Positions 39,380 through 47,834 of a stretch of 64,000 nt of DNA are shown piece after piece; position 1 is the stretch's first letter, and each line of letters opens with the position of its first letter. This stretch comes from a virus. The stretch covers positions 124,001-188,000 of IMG/VR virus record IMGVR_UViG_3300043418_000114; one strand, written 5' to 3'. The notes under the pieces were generated by a model that did no database searches, had not been told where the DNA came from, and saw nothing but the letters and a program-made list of their open reading frames with translations. The translations under genes and the position numbers were made by a program.

Positions 39380-39572
39380 TTTAGAGGGCAAGAAATATAT
39401 ATTTGAAGATGGTGCTGAAATATTCATTAAGCACGTAAAAGACGTTGATGCTGAACGCGGTACACTTCAGGTAACATATCTTGTCACAACTAGTCCTAGA
39501 AGCATACCTAGACAACTCATACTACCATGGCAAGAGTTTCAGGAGCACTATGGACACTTGTTTAAAGAATAA
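39366..39572 (+). CDS. unrecognised small beta protein
   Basis: The 68-residue protein (LEGKKYIFEDGAEIFIKHVK) looks like a small beta barrel. GAAGGAATG upstream supplies the ribosome-binding site inside the previous gene. Confidence 0.55.
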   Translation: MNPHDLEGKKYIFEDGAEIFIKHVKDVDAERGTLQVTYLVTTSPRSIPRQLILPWQEFQEHYGHLFKE

Positions 39573-39579
39573 ATATTAG

Positions 39580-41289
39580 ATGTATAAAAAAATCATAAAT
39601 TTACCAAATCTAACTCTATTGGTCGCACTGTGTTTGAGTACAGTAGCGGCCTATTATAGTATTATTGGTTTAACTGCAATTTTTGCAGGGGCAGTTATTC
39701 CAGTTATTATCATGGGTAGTATGCTCGAAGTGGCAAAGATTACTACCACTGTATGGCTACGCAAATACTGGAATCGTGCTGGCTGGGTCATCAAGATGTA
39801 CCTTGTTCCTGCTGTTATTGCATTGGCTCTACTCACTTCGATGGGTATCTTTGGATTCTTGTCTAAAGCTCACTTAGATCAAAACATTGGATCTGGTGAT
39901 GTACAAGCAAAAGTAGCATTGCTTGATGAAAAGATCAACATTCAACGTGACAACATTAAAGCTAGCAAAGCGGCACTAGCACAAATGGATACCCAAGTCA
40001 ATGATATCATGACTAAGGGTGATAGCGAACGCAGTGTTGAACGTTCCGTTATGATTCGCAAGCAACAAGCCAAAGAACGTGCTAGCTTGATGAAAGATAT
40101 TGAAGTTGCCAATAAAGAGATTCAAGCTCTTAATGCAGAACGTGCGCCTATTGCAAGTGAACTCCGCAAAGTAGAAGCCGAAGTTGGCCCTATCAAGTAT
40201 ATTGCCGCCTTAATTTATGGTGACAATGCAGATCAAAACATGCTAGAGTCTGCCGTTCGTTGGGTTATCATTCTGTTAGTTGTTGTATTCGACCCACTTG
40301 CCATTGCACTTGTATTAGCTGGCAATCAAAGTAAAGAATGGAACGATGACGAACCTGAATACGAACCTGATAATGGTCCTATTAATGAAGAAGCACTGGC
40401 ATTATTACGTGCCAAAGTAGAACAAGATTTACCAACTGGTGAATTAATCACAAAGTCAGAATTGTTTCCTGATCCAGAAGAAGGTAACAAACTTATTGAT
40501 GAACTCGAAAAAGAAGTACCAGAAGTTGTTCTTCCAAATGAACCAATGCAGTTTGTTGATTTTGGTGAGCATCCAAAAGACTACGATGAAAATCAAGTTG
40601 AAGAACCTGTGGTTGAAGAAGAAAAATCTATTCTTGAACAACATCCATACTTGTTGAATGGGTTTGATCACTTCTCTAATACTACGCCAATTGTTCATAA
40701 GCCAGAGCCAAAGAAAGTTGACTTCACTCAAGGCAGATATGAAGTTAGCGATCCAGTCATGAGCTATAATATTGTCTTGCCAGAGCCAGCGATTGAACCA
40801 GCTCCAATGCCAGAGCCAACAAGTGAAGTGTTCGATAGACCAGGTGACTATATTGTTCCAGAAGACACTTCGGAACTTATTACACCAGAAGTCAAACAAC
40901 AATTTGTCGAAGAAGAAGATGGCTACGTGATCTATGACGGATTGCACATGAGTAAAGATGCCTTAAAAGGAATGCATCCAGAGTTGTTCACATTGAAAGC
41001 TGATGAAGGTCGACCAATTAAAACTAACTTTGGTATTGGTTTCCCATCACAAGCTGATAAAGGTGATATCTTTGTTCGTGTTGATATGCTACCAAATCGT
41101 GTGTACAAATTTGATGGACACGGCAAGTGGATAGAAGTCAACAAAGAAATCACTGACACATATCTACACAATCAAAAATATCTACAACACCTTGTCAACA
41201 TGATTGAACGTGGTCAATATGATGTAGAATTGCTTTCTGAAAATGAGAAGGCTGAGATTGAAGAATATCTACGCAAGCAAAATGGTTGA
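39580..41289 (+). CDS. large membrane protein with coiled coil and acidic tail
   Basis: The 569-residue protein has three N-terminal membrane segments (about 10-35, 40-55, 72-95), a cytoplasmic or periplasmic coiled coil (about 105-205, LLDEKINIQRDNIKASKAAL), a fourth membrane segment (WVIILLVVVFDPLAIALVLA, about 225-245) and a long acidic Pro/Glu-rich C-terminal region. I associate this layout with a conserved unknown membrane protein of T4-like aquatic phages. It could organise the membrane during infection. Confidence 0.65.
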   Translation: MYKKIINLPNLTLLVALCLSTVAAYYSIIGLTAIFAGAVIPVIIMGSMLEVAKITTTVWLRKYWNRAGWVIKMYLVPAVIALALLTSMGIFGFLSKAHLDQNIGSGDVQAKVALLDEKINIQRDNIKASKAALAQMDTQVNDIMTKGDSERSVERSVMIRKQQAKERASLMKDIEVANKEIQALNAERAPIASELRKVEAEVGPIKYIAALIYGDNADQNMLESAVRWVIILLVVVFDPLAIALVLAGNQSKEWNDDEPEYEPDNGPINEEALALLRAKVEQDLPTGELITKSELFPDPEEGNKLIDELEKEVPEVVLPNEPMQFVDFGEHPKDYDENQVEEPVVEEEKSILEQHPYLLNGFDHFSNTTPIVHKPEPKKVDFTQGRYEVSDPVMSYNIVLPEPAIEPAPMPEPTSEVFDRPGDYIVPEDTSELITPEVKQQFVEEEDGYVIYDGLHMSKDALKGMHPELFTLKADEGRPIKTNFGIGFPSQADKGDIFVRVDMLPNRVYKFDGHGKWIEVNKEITDTYLHNQKYLQHLVNMIERGQYDVELLSENEKAEIEEYLRKQNG

Positions 41290-41314
41290 CAGTAAATCAC
41301 TTTGGTGATACACT
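41286..41314 (+). promoter_or_regulatory. sigma-70 promoter, cassette type
   Basis: TTGACA, 17 bases with TTTGG, TACACT, then CAATCATTCTTAACTAACGGAG before the start at 41344. It begins inside the stop of the membrane protein gene. Confidence 0.75.
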
Positions 41315-41343
41315 GCAATCATTCTTAACTAACGGAGTAATCC

Positions 41344-41976
41344 ATGAAATTTAAACTCTTTGCAATTGCCGCAGTTACGGCGTTAATGACTGGCTGTGGC
41401 ACAACCAAGCTAACTGAGGATCCTATTCGCAGTCAGAAACTGTCCACTACTTTCGTTAACGAAAGCATCAAGCTGGAAACTGATTGCAAGTGGTACACTA
41501 TCAACAAAAGCGAGTGCAACATTGTTTCAATTGAATCTACTGGCGTAGCTACTACAAACGGTAACACTGAAAGCAATCGTCGTGTTGCCTTGATTCGTGC
41601 TGGTGACCGCGCACGTGCCGCCGTCCGCCACTTCATTCAAGAAGATGTGTCAAGCTCTCGTGTTAACCAGACGATTGCCAAGAACGTAGAGAAGGCAAAT
41701 GATCGCCTCAAGTCTAAGATGGACGGTGTTGATCCAGTTTCTATGAGCGACGATGAAGCCTCCAAAGATACTAACTGGTCAATTCGTGAAAATGCAAACA
41801 ATACTGCATATAGCTTGACTGAAACCATTCGTGTCAATGCCGCTGGTATCTTGAAGGGTTTCAAAGTTATCAAACAAGAAATGGTCGGACCTCAAGAAGT
41901 CGCTGTTACTATTCGCTGGGACCTCGAATCTGAGCGTATGTCCAACCAACTGCGTCGAAAGTTTGACGGACGATGA
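41344..41976 (+). CDS. lipoprotein
   Basis: The 210-residue protein has lipobox LMTGC (MKFKLFAIAAVTALMTGC). The mature part holds two Cys (DCKWYTI, ECNIVSI) and a helical segment NRRVALIRAGDRARAAVRHF, ending in a beta-strand with WDLESER. It is coupled by ATGA to a second lipoprotein. Function unknown. Confidence 0.7.
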   Translation: MKFKLFAIAAVTALMTGCGTTKLTEDPIRSQKLSTTFVNESIKLETDCKWYTINKSECNIVSIESTGVATTNGNTESNRRVALIRAGDRARAAVRHFIQEDVSSSRVNQTIAKNVEKANDRLKSKMDGVDPVSMSDDEASKDTNWSIRENANNTAYSLTETIRVNAAGILKGFKVIKQEMVGPQEVAVTIRWDLESERMSNQLRRKFDGR

Positions 41977-42977
41977 AATACATTCTAGCGATAGTTGTCT
42001 TACTACTCGCTGGATGTGCCACCACTACCAAGTCTGAATTCATTCGTACTACGGGTGAAGGCAACACGTTCGAGCAAGCCAAACTGGCTGCCTTTCGTGA
42101 AGCTATTCAGACTAAAGTAGGTGCCGTCGTCCTCAGTGAGCGTTTACACAACATTGAAAAAACAGTCCAGGACGATATCACCGTTCATAGCTCTGGCTAT
42201 GTAGATGACTATAAAGTTATCAATACGACAAACATCAGCGGCACATATCGTGTCACCGTAGATGTATTGGTAGCTGAAAGTAAGTTAGCTAATCAAATCC
42301 TAACAACCGCAAAAGCAGAAAAAGATTTTGCAGGTGACCGAGCAACTAATGCCTATTCTACATACATGAATCAAGCAAACGATGCAGACAAAATTGTTGC
42401 ACGAGTGCTTAGTGGATATCCACGACATGCTTTCATCCTTGAACAAGGCCCATATGTGATTGGTGTAGATCAGTATCGATCTGGTAAAATCGTGCTACCA
42501 TTCAAAGTTCGATGGAGTAAAGACTATCTGACCGCAGTGGATGAAATTGTTCATCGATATGAAGACAAGCGTGGCGTTGTTGACAAGATCATGTACAAAC
42601 CAATGAACATTGTTGAATTTCATTCTAAAAATGATAACTACTTCGGCAAGAATTCAAAATATGAGATTGTTGATCAAAGACTGCTAAATACCATTGTCAA
42701 TAGCGTTTATGGCGCAAATGAAATGCGTATTCGTACCGATGTGTATGACGGCAATCACAATTCCATGTATACTACGTGCGTAGTGCCGTGGTGGCGTAAT
42801 TACGGCAAACAATTCTTTTCATCGGACACGTATAACAATATTCTGTTTGATGGCAATCTGGAGCGTAGTGGTGAGTTAACTCTTCCAGTGACTAATGCCA
42901 ATTTACAGATGTACGCTAGAGCCGTGTCTATTGAGTTGTCAATTGTGGCAGTAAAAGATTGTCCACGAGAGCGTTAA
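41973..42977 (+). CDS. lipoprotein with FlgT/LPP20-like N-terminal domain
   Basis: The 334-residue protein has lipobox LLAGC. Residues about 25-105 (EGNTFEQAKLAAFREAIQTK followed by YRVTVDVLV) resemble the N-terminal domain of FlgT and LPP20-like lipoproteins, which sit at the outer membrane. The remaining 220 residues are unassigned. It ends 13 bases before clpX. Confidence 0.6.
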   Translation: MKYILAIVVLLLAGCATTTKSEFIRTTGEGNTFEQAKLAAFREAIQTKVGAVVLSERLHNIEKTVQDDITVHSSGYVDDYKVINTTNISGTYRVTVDVLVAESKLANQILTTAKAEKDFAGDRATNAYSTYMNQANDADKIVARVLSGYPRHAFILEQGPYVIGVDQYRSGKIVLPFKVRWSKDYLTAVDEIVHRYEDKRGVVDKIMYKPMNIVEFHSKNDNYFGKNSKYEIVDQRLLNTIVNSVYGANEMRIRTDVYDGNHNSMYTTCVVPWWRNYGKQFFSSDTYNNILFDGNLERSGELTLPVTNANLQMYARAVSIELSIVAVKDCPRER

Positions 42978-42990
42978 GATAAATTAATAT

Positions 42991-44193
42991 ATGAGTACTG
43001 AAAACAAACTGAACCATTGCTCCTTTTGTGGCAATCATAAAGATGTAGTTAAAAAATTGATCGTTGGCGATGACGTTGCTATCTGTAGCGACTGTATTGA
43101 CCTGTGTACTCAATTAATTGTTGATGACGGCACGGTAGAGGACAATTCTATCAAGACCAATGATCAATATGATCCTGCCTTAATTAAGACTTACTTGGAT
43201 CAACACGTTATTGGCCAAGATAGTGCTAAAATGGTACTATCGGTGGCTATCGCAAATCACTATAAGCGAATCACTCATCCACCTAAAGATTTAGATATCT
43301 CGAAGGGCAACGTTCTTATCGTAGGTCCCACTGGCAGTGGTAAAACATTGCTTGCGAAAACCGTAGCGAAATACCTTAACGTTCCATTTGTAGTGGCTGA
43401 TGCAACTAGCTTAACCGAAGCTGGCTATGTAGGTGATGACGTTGAATCAATGATCAGTATGCTAGTTGCTAATGCAAACGGCGATACTAAACTAGCAGAG
43501 CGCGGAATCGTGTTTGTTGATGAAATCGACAAGATTGCACGTAAGGGTGAGTCTACCAGCTTAACCAGGGACGTTTCAGGCGAAGGTGTACAACAAGCAC
43601 TATTGAAACTAGTCGAAGGTACTGTGTGTCGTGTTCCTGCACAGGGTGGTCGTAAGCACCCAGGTGGAGATATGCTAGAAGTCAACACCAAGAACATCCT
43701 GTTCATTGCTGGTGGCGCATTCGTTGGCTTGAAAGACGTTATCGAGCGTAGAACTAACGGCGGTGGCATTGGATTCGGAGCAACTGTAAAGAAATCCCAA
43801 CAAGAAAGCAATTTAGGTGAAGTCACTCCTGATGACTTGACTAAGTTCGGCATGATTCCTGAGTTTATCGGTCGATTCACTACTACTGTCGCTATTGAGA
43901 CACTAACAAAAGACGAACTTAAGCGTGTTCTTCTTGAGGTCAAAAACAACTATATCGCCCAGTATCAGTATCTGTTCTCCATTGACGGCATTGAGTTGGT
44001 ATTGGAGGATTCAGCACTGGATCAGATCGTAGATAATTGCGTCAAACTCAAGACTGGCGCACGTGGCTTGCACACTGAGATTGAACGTGCCCTAATGCCA
44101 CACATGTTTAACACTGGTAAATATCGTCAAAACAAGATTAAAAAGATAAATATTAATCAGGAGTTAATTTTAAACCCAAAACCAATTGTATGA
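42991..44193 (+). CDS. clpX: ClpX ATPase, protease-unfolding subunit
   Basis: The 400-residue protein is complete: zinc finger C10, C13, C32, C35; Walker A GPTGSGKT (112-119); pore loop GYVG (145-148); Walker B IVFVDEID (173-180); RKH loop (221-223); IGF loop (260-262), which docks on ClpP; sensor 2 GAR (356-358). It should recognise, unfold and thread substrates into ClpP. Presence of IGF suggests it works with ClpP, phage or host. It is slightly shorter than E. coli ClpX (424). The bS21 gene overlaps its stop by four bases. Confidence 0.97.
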   Translation: MSTENKLNHCSFCGNHKDVVKKLIVGDDVAICSDCIDLCTQLIVDDGTVEDNSIKTNDQYDPALIKTYLDQHVIGQDSAKMVLSVAIANHYKRITHPPKDLDISKGNVLIVGPTGSGKTLLAKTVAKYLNVPFVVADATSLTEAGYVGDDVESMISMLVANANGDTKLAERGIVFVDEIDKIARKGESTSLTRDVSGEGVQQALLKLVEGTVCRVPAQGGRKHPGGDMLEVNTKNILFIAGGAFVGLKDVIERRTNGGGIGFGATVKKSQQESNLGEVTPDDLTKFGMIPEFIGRFTTTVAIETLTKDELKRVLLEVKNNYIAQYQYLFSIDGIELVLEDSALDQIVDNCVKLKTGARGLHTEIERALMPHMFNTGKYRQNKIKKININQELILNPKPIV

Positions 44194-44408
44194 GAAAAGG
44201 CAGACGAGTAATTGTTAATGATGGCAACGTTGAAAAGGCGTTGCGTAAATTTAAAAAGAAGATCGCGGATCAGGACCTGCTACAGGAAGTTCGTGATCGT
44301 GGACAGTTTGTTAAACCTACAATTAAGCGTAAGTTAGCTAAGAGCCAGGCTAAACGTAGATGGCAAAAGTACTTGCGTGATCAGAGTTTGCCTAAGAAAC
44401 TCTATTAA
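44190..44408 (+). CDS. rpsU: ribosomal protein bS21
   Basis: The 72-residue protein matches S21: NVEKALRKFKKKIADQDLLQ, then RDRGQFVKPTIKRK and a basic LAKSQAKRRWQKYLRD tail. bS21 binds the 30S subunit near the anti-Shine-Dalgarno end and acts in initiation. Phage-borne bS21 is known from large aquatic phages and is thought to bias the ribosome towards phage mRNA. It is coupled to clpX by ATGA. Confidence 0.9.
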   Translation: MRKGRRVIVNDGNVEKALRKFKKKIADQDLLQEVRDRGQFVKPTIKRKLAKSQAKRRWQKYLRDQSLPKKLY

Positions 44409-44453
44409 ACCAAAATATTAGAATTTTTTGCGTATTTTTAGTTAAATAAATAC

Positions 44454-44484
44454 GACAGTAGATGCCGATGGTCGGGTCTACTAC
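44454..44484 (+). promoter_or_regulatory. hairpin in the hsp20 leader
   Basis: AGTAGA pairs with TCTACT and, inside, CCGA with TCGG, separated by small bulges. It lies about 35 bases before hsp20 and after an AT-rich stretch containing TTAAATAAATA. It could be a leader structure; coordinates are approximate to a base or two. Confidence 0.4.
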
Positions 44485-44517
44485 ATGTCATAACTTGCTT
44501 ATTAAAGGAGAAAACAA

Positions 44518-44955
44518 ATGACAAAAACTTTATCCCTTCGTTCCCTCGACATTCCGTCAATCCACAAATTTGGTATCGGCTTCGATAACATGTTTGATGA
44601 ATTAATGCGAATGAATGCTCAACAATCCCTTAACTATCCTCCATACAACATTCTCAAGAATACCGATGATTCATTCGATATTCAAGTGGCTGTTTCTGGC
44701 TTTAGTGAAGGTGAGATTGAGGTCAATCTTGACAATCGAGTATTGACTATCAAGGGTCAGAAGGCGGAAGATGTAGTTGCTGAATATCTGCATAAAGGTA
44801 TCAGTACACGTGATTTCGTGCGTGAGTTCACTCTAGCCGAACACGTTGAGGTAATCAATGCCTCACAAAAAGATGGTATTTTGACTATTCAACTAGAACG
44901 CATCGTTCCAGAAGAAAAGAAACCGAAAAATATCCAGATATCTTATTCTAAATAA
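44518..44955 (+). CDS. Hsp20 small heat-shock protein
   Basis: The 145-residue protein has the alpha-crystallin domain: [49 protein letters not shown] and [10 protein letters not shown], and ends with [11 protein letters not shown]. Phage Hsp20 is standard in T4-like cyanophages and is thought to hold unfolded proteins during assembly. AAAGGAG precedes the start. It neighbours clpX, bS21 and clpS in a protein-quality cluster. Confidence 0.93.
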   Translation: MTKTLSLRSLDIPSIHKFGIGFDNMFDELMRMNAQQSLNYPPYNILKNTDDSFDIQVAVSGFSEGEIEVNLDNRVLTIKGQKAEDVVAEYLHKGISTRDFVREFTLAEHVEVINASQKDGILTIQLERIVPEEKKPKNIQISYSK

Positions 44956-45623
44956 GAATTGCATTTTTCAAAATGCCATCGTCGCATTCCTGGGGTAGCT
45001 CCAGATTTGCCACAATGCGGACAGGTAATCATGATTGAATTAGGATTAACATTCTTTTGAAAATTATGATTACCTTCTCGAACTAGCTCACGCGCCCGTA
45101 CTGATTCTTGGTTATATGTTCGACCACTTGATCTGATTCCAATACTAATATTTTTTCGATGTTGATCCGTCTTGAATCCTTTATAATTATCTTTGTTGGA
45201 TTTAGGGCCTTGTAATTTTCGGATAAACTCTGGATTTTTAACTTTCGCTTGATTTGCTAATTTAATTTTATTTGCATGATCTACTGATTTTGGACCTCTG
45301 AGTTTTTCTCTCGTTTCCAATGAATGCTTATGGCCAGTAGTTCCCTCTCCACCATCGGTTTGATTTCTTAGTATACCTGTCATGTTGTCCTTGCGACCAT
45401 ACCATCTTATCATGCGTCTTTCCAACGCAAAAGCTCCAATTTCAGATAGTGATTGTTCCATGATGATAATTCTACATTCATCTACTGGCAAATTTATGCA
45501 ATGATTTTTGTGCCATGCCCTACCATTAAATCCCTTTCCGATATAGTACGGCGTACCATCGTCGCGCAAATATGCGTAAACATAGAACCCAATCGGTGGA
45601 TTCTTTTTTGAATAAATAGTCAT
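44943..45623 (-). CDS. GIY-YIG homing endonuclease
   Basis: The 226-residue protein starts with [20 protein letters not shown], the GIY-YIG core in its F-Y-V/Y-Y-I-G form, followed by an Arg (RAWHK) and Glu (ALERRM). Its centre has NUMOD-like repeats ([17 protein letters not shown]), and the C terminus is a zinc finger with [12 protein letters not shown] and FEKC. It lies opposite to all its neighbours, overlaps the hsp20 end by 13 bases and separates hsp20 from clpS, as expected for a free-standing homing endonuclease inserted between conserved genes. Confidence 0.9.
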   Translation of the reverse strand: MTIYSKKNPPIGFYVYAYLRDDGTPYYIGKGFNGRAWHKNHCINLPVDECRIIIMEQSLSEIGAFALERRMIRWYGRKDNMTGILRNQTDGGEGTTGHKHSLETREKLRGPKSVDHANKIKLANQAKVKNPEFIRKLQGPKSNKDNYKGFKTDQHRKNISIGIRSSGRTYNQESVRARELVREGNHNFQKNVNPNSIMITCPHCGKSGATPGMRRWHFEKCNSYLE

Positions 45624-45703
45624 GCTGATTGCTCCTTGAAAGCGTTAGAGTAGTCGGAGAGGTTAGAGACTCGCGGACTACACTTTTATTTATACCAAAC
45701 CAA

Positions 45704-45731
45704 TTGATATTACTTAATTTAGTGATATAAT
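45704..45731 (+). promoter_or_regulatory. sigma-70 promoter for clpS
   Basis: TTGATA, 16 bases, TATAAT. The expected start point, around 45738, coincides with the first base of the hairpin described next. Confidence 0.65.
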
Positions 45732-45737
45732 TAACGA

Positions 45738-45764
45738 GAGTAGTCGAAAGGCTACTCACTTTTT
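45738..45764 (+). promoter_or_regulatory. 5'-terminal GAAA-tetraloop hairpin and T run in the clpS leader
   Basis: GAGTAGTC-GAAA-GGCTACTC forms an 8-bp stem with one G-T pair and a stable tetraloop, followed by ACTTTTT. It would be the first structure in the clpS transcript. It could cap the mRNA against decay or act as an early terminator. Confidence 0.6.
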
Positions 45765-45783
45765 AAATTTAACCGTAAAGATT

Positions 45784-46092
45784 ATGCCTACCAAAACTGA
45801 TACAAAAATTAAAATCAAACCCAACGTTGCTCTACAAGAACCACCGTTGTTTAAGATCATTTATATCAACGATGACGTAACGAGCATGGAGTTTGTTGTG
45901 TCTAGTTTGATTGACTACTTCAATTACACCGAAGATACAGCCGAGAATATCACCATGGATATTCACAATCAAGGTAGTGCAGTTGTCGCTATTTTACCTT
46001 ACGAGATTGCCGAACAAAAAGGCATCGAGGTAACTCTTGACGCACGTAGTCAAGGATATCCACTTCAAGTCAAAGTGGAAGCTGAGGCTTAA
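45784..46092 (+). CDS. clpS: ClpS adaptor of the N-end rule
   Basis: The 102-residue protein keeps the ClpS fold and binding pocket: FKIIYINDDVTSMEFVV (N29, D30, D31, T33, M35) and H61 in MDIHNQGSA. In bacteria ClpS brings proteins with N-terminal Leu, Phe, Trp or Tyr to ClpA-ClpP. A 20-residue flexible N-terminal tail, needed for delivery, is present. No clpA is seen in the window, so it may redirect host ClpAP or work with the phage ClpX. It converges on the next gene, sharing TTAA. Confidence 0.92.
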   Translation: MPTKTDTKIKIKPNVALQEPPLFKIIYINDDVTSMEFVVSSLIDYFNYTEDTAENITMDIHNQGSAVVAILPYEIAEQKGIEVTLDARSQGYPLQVKVEAEA

Positions 46093-46781
46093 ACCTCTAT
46101 TCTTTTTGCCCAATAAGGGCTCTTATCATAACAAGCGTTATTAATGTAGTTGATGCCATTTAAATTGGTGTCAACTACTTTTTTATATGTGCCGTACACC
46201 CAGTGATTGATCTTGTGTTCAGTATCTGCTTCTAATGCTATCTTCAATGGCAGATGACCATTCACGAAACTTGGCGCTTCGCCAAAATATAGCTTTTCAT
46301 CTGGCACACTATTCGATACTACAATAATATTCTTAACATCTAAGTGTTTTTGTAGTCTTTCGATTGTACTCTTGAGGTAAATAATATCCTCATGGCGTAA
46401 TTCTTCGACTTTTAAATCAGTGACCATGTCACTTGGTAACGTGTTGCCGTACCATCCATTTGCTCCTGCAATCGCAATCCCATCGATAATGACGACATGA
46501 TGATGCAGTAGAGCCAAGTTACGTATACTACTACATAGCTTGTGTATTTCTTTGGTTCTAGTATCAACGTCAGCTACACCATCATATTCCAGTGAACCGA
46601 GGGAATAGAACACTCCTTGATAAAACTTACTCAAATGAGATAGGGTTTGATGTATGGTTTTCAAGTCAGGACTAATATTACCAGCGATTATGCAATATAA
46701 ACTAGTCGCCTTGCCTTCCCAATTTAAACTTGCACCTGGTGCAAGATTTAAATCGCTAATTACATCAAACCCAATCTTCAT
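46089..46781 (-). CDS. degenerate metallophosphoesterase, metal ligands lost
   Basis: The 230-residue protein aligns block by block with the intact phosphoesterase at 51054, but the metal-binding residues are replaced: SDLN for SDLH, AGNIS for SGDIM, GSLEYDG for GNHEFYHG, VSNSVPDE for VGHHAPSK and VYGTYKKV for THGHTHDP. The frame is open and full length, so this is not decay. It may bind a ligand or protein without catalysis. It forms a minus-strand pair with the next gene. Confidence 0.6.
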   Translation of the reverse strand: MKIGFDVISDLNLAPGASLNWEGKATSLYCIIAGNISPDLKTIHQTLSHLSKFYQGVFYSLGSLEYDGVADVDTRTKEIHKLCSSIRNLALLHHHVVIIDGIAIAGANGWYGNTLPSDMVTDLKVEELRHEDIIYLKSTIERLQKHLDVKNIIVVSNSVPDEKLYFGEAPSFVNGHLPLKIALEADTEHKINHWVYGTYKKVVDTNLNGINYINNACYDKSPYWAKRIEV

Positions 46782-47110
46782 TATTTTGCTACGCGAATTT
46801 TAGCTTTTTTGACTACGGCTTTAGTAGCCTTAGCTTTAGCTGGTTGCTTCGCCGAAGCGGGTTGCTTCTTTGTAGCTTGCTTCTCAGCAGGGGCTTTCTT
46901 GGCACGTGCTTTCTTTGGGGCGGCAACTGGTACCTCAACTGCAGGTGCAGGTTGAACTACTGGTTTTACTTCCTCAACGACAGGTGTTTCTACCTTGTAC
47001 GCGGCTACCGGTGCCTCAACAACAGACTCAACTTCTTGTTTACGTTTGCTGATGAAATACACTAGTGCACCGATGACTACGATGCCAATTGCAATGTCTA
47101 ATGGACTCAT
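46781..47110 (-). CDS. membrane-anchored protein with Lys/Ala/Pro-rich tail
   Basis: The 109-residue protein has one N-terminal membrane segment (LDIAIGIVVIGALVYFI), a Val/Glu/Pro linker and a C-terminal 55 residues of KKARAKKAPAEKQATKKQ type, resembling histone H1 tails. It could tether DNA or acidic surfaces to the membrane. AGGAGATA precedes the start. It is translated ahead of the degenerate phosphoesterase. Confidence 0.6.
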   Translation of the reverse strand: MSPLDIAIGIVVIGALVYFISKRKQEVESVVEAPVAAYKVETPVVEEVKPVVQPAPAVEVPVAAPKKARAKKAPAEKQATKKQPASAKQPAKAKATKAVVKKAKIRVAK

Positions 47111-47183
47111 TTTTATCTCCTAAACATATATTTACTATTGGACATTTACTACTAATTTTTTGTCTAAAAGTAAACCAAAAGAT

Positions 47184-47213
47184 TTGATATGTGATAGTTG
47201 ATTTTTATATACT
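47184..47213 (+). promoter_or_regulatory. sigma-70 promoter candidate for clpP
   Basis: TTGATA, 18 bases, TATACT, followed by a 25-base leader with AAGGAG before clpP. The divergent gap (47111-47243) holds nothing else obvious. Confidence 0.45.
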
Positions 47214-47243
47214 ACATATCTCAATTAATTATTAAGGAGTATT

Positions 47244-47834
47244 ATGAGTCTAGTCCCTATCGTCATCGAACAAACATCTAAGGGTGAACGTAGTTATGAC
47301 ATTTACAGCCGTCTACTGAAAGATCGTGTTATTTTGCTTGAAGGTGAAGTCCATGATCAAATGGCAAACCTTATCGTTGCTCAACTACTCTTTTTAGAAA
47401 GCGAAGACCCTGGCAAAGATATCAACATGTATATCAACTCTCCAGGTGGCAGTGTCACCGCTGGCATGGCAATCTATGACACCATGCAATTCATTAAGCC
47501 AGATATCCATACTATCGTGATGGGTCAAGCGTGTTCGATGGGTTCATTGCTAGCACAAGCTGGAAGCCCTGGCAAGCGTTTCATGTTGCCTAATGCTCGT
47601 CATATGATTCACCAACCATCCGGTGGTGCTCGTGGCATGCAATCGGATATCGAAATCTCCTACAAAGAAATCACTTACTTGAAAAAGCGTTTGACTGAAA
47701 TCTACGTCAAACACAACTCCGCTGGTAAGACATACGAAGAATTCGAACGTGACATGGATCGTGATAAGTTCATGAGCGCAGACGAAGCATTAGCTTATGG
47801 TCTAATCGATCAAGTGTTGGAGAAACGTCCTTGA
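47244..47834 (+). CDS. clpP: ClpP protease
   Basis: The 196-residue protein has the full catalytic triad: S98 ([11 protein letters not shown]), H123 ([10 protein letters not shown]) and an Asp near 170 (ERDMDRDKF). The oligomerisation motif [11 protein letters not shown] is intact. There is no long propeptide; the N terminus [20 protein letters not shown] matches mature ClpP. It should form the tetradecameric chamber driven by the phage or host ClpX. It lies about 3 kb downstream of clpX in its own unit. Confidence 0.97.
   Translation: MSLVPIVIEQTSKGERSYDIYSRLLKDRVILLEGEVHDQMANLIVAQLLFLESEDPGKDINMYINSPGGSVTAGMAIYDTMQFIKPDIHTIVMGQACSMGSLLAQAGSPGKRFMLPNARHMIHQPSGGARGMQSDIEISYKEITYLKKRLTEIYVKHNSAGKTYEEFERDMDRDKFMSADEALAYGLIDQVLEKRP

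Noticed and set aside
40456-40947. A 163-residue minus-strand ORF
   Set aside because: It lies opposite the acidic, codon-biased tail of the membrane protein gene at 39580, is Trp/Phe-rich and has no ribosome-binding site: a shadow frame.
43425-43949. A 174-residue minus-strand ORF
   Set aside because: It is antisense to the clpX AAA domain, with Ser/Pro-rich low-quality sequence, so it is a shadow of the conserved gene.
46781-47110. A true histone-like nucleoid protein
   Set aside because: The Lys/Ala/Pro tail looks like a histone H1 tail, but the N terminus is a membrane helix, so it was described as a membrane protein with a basic tail.
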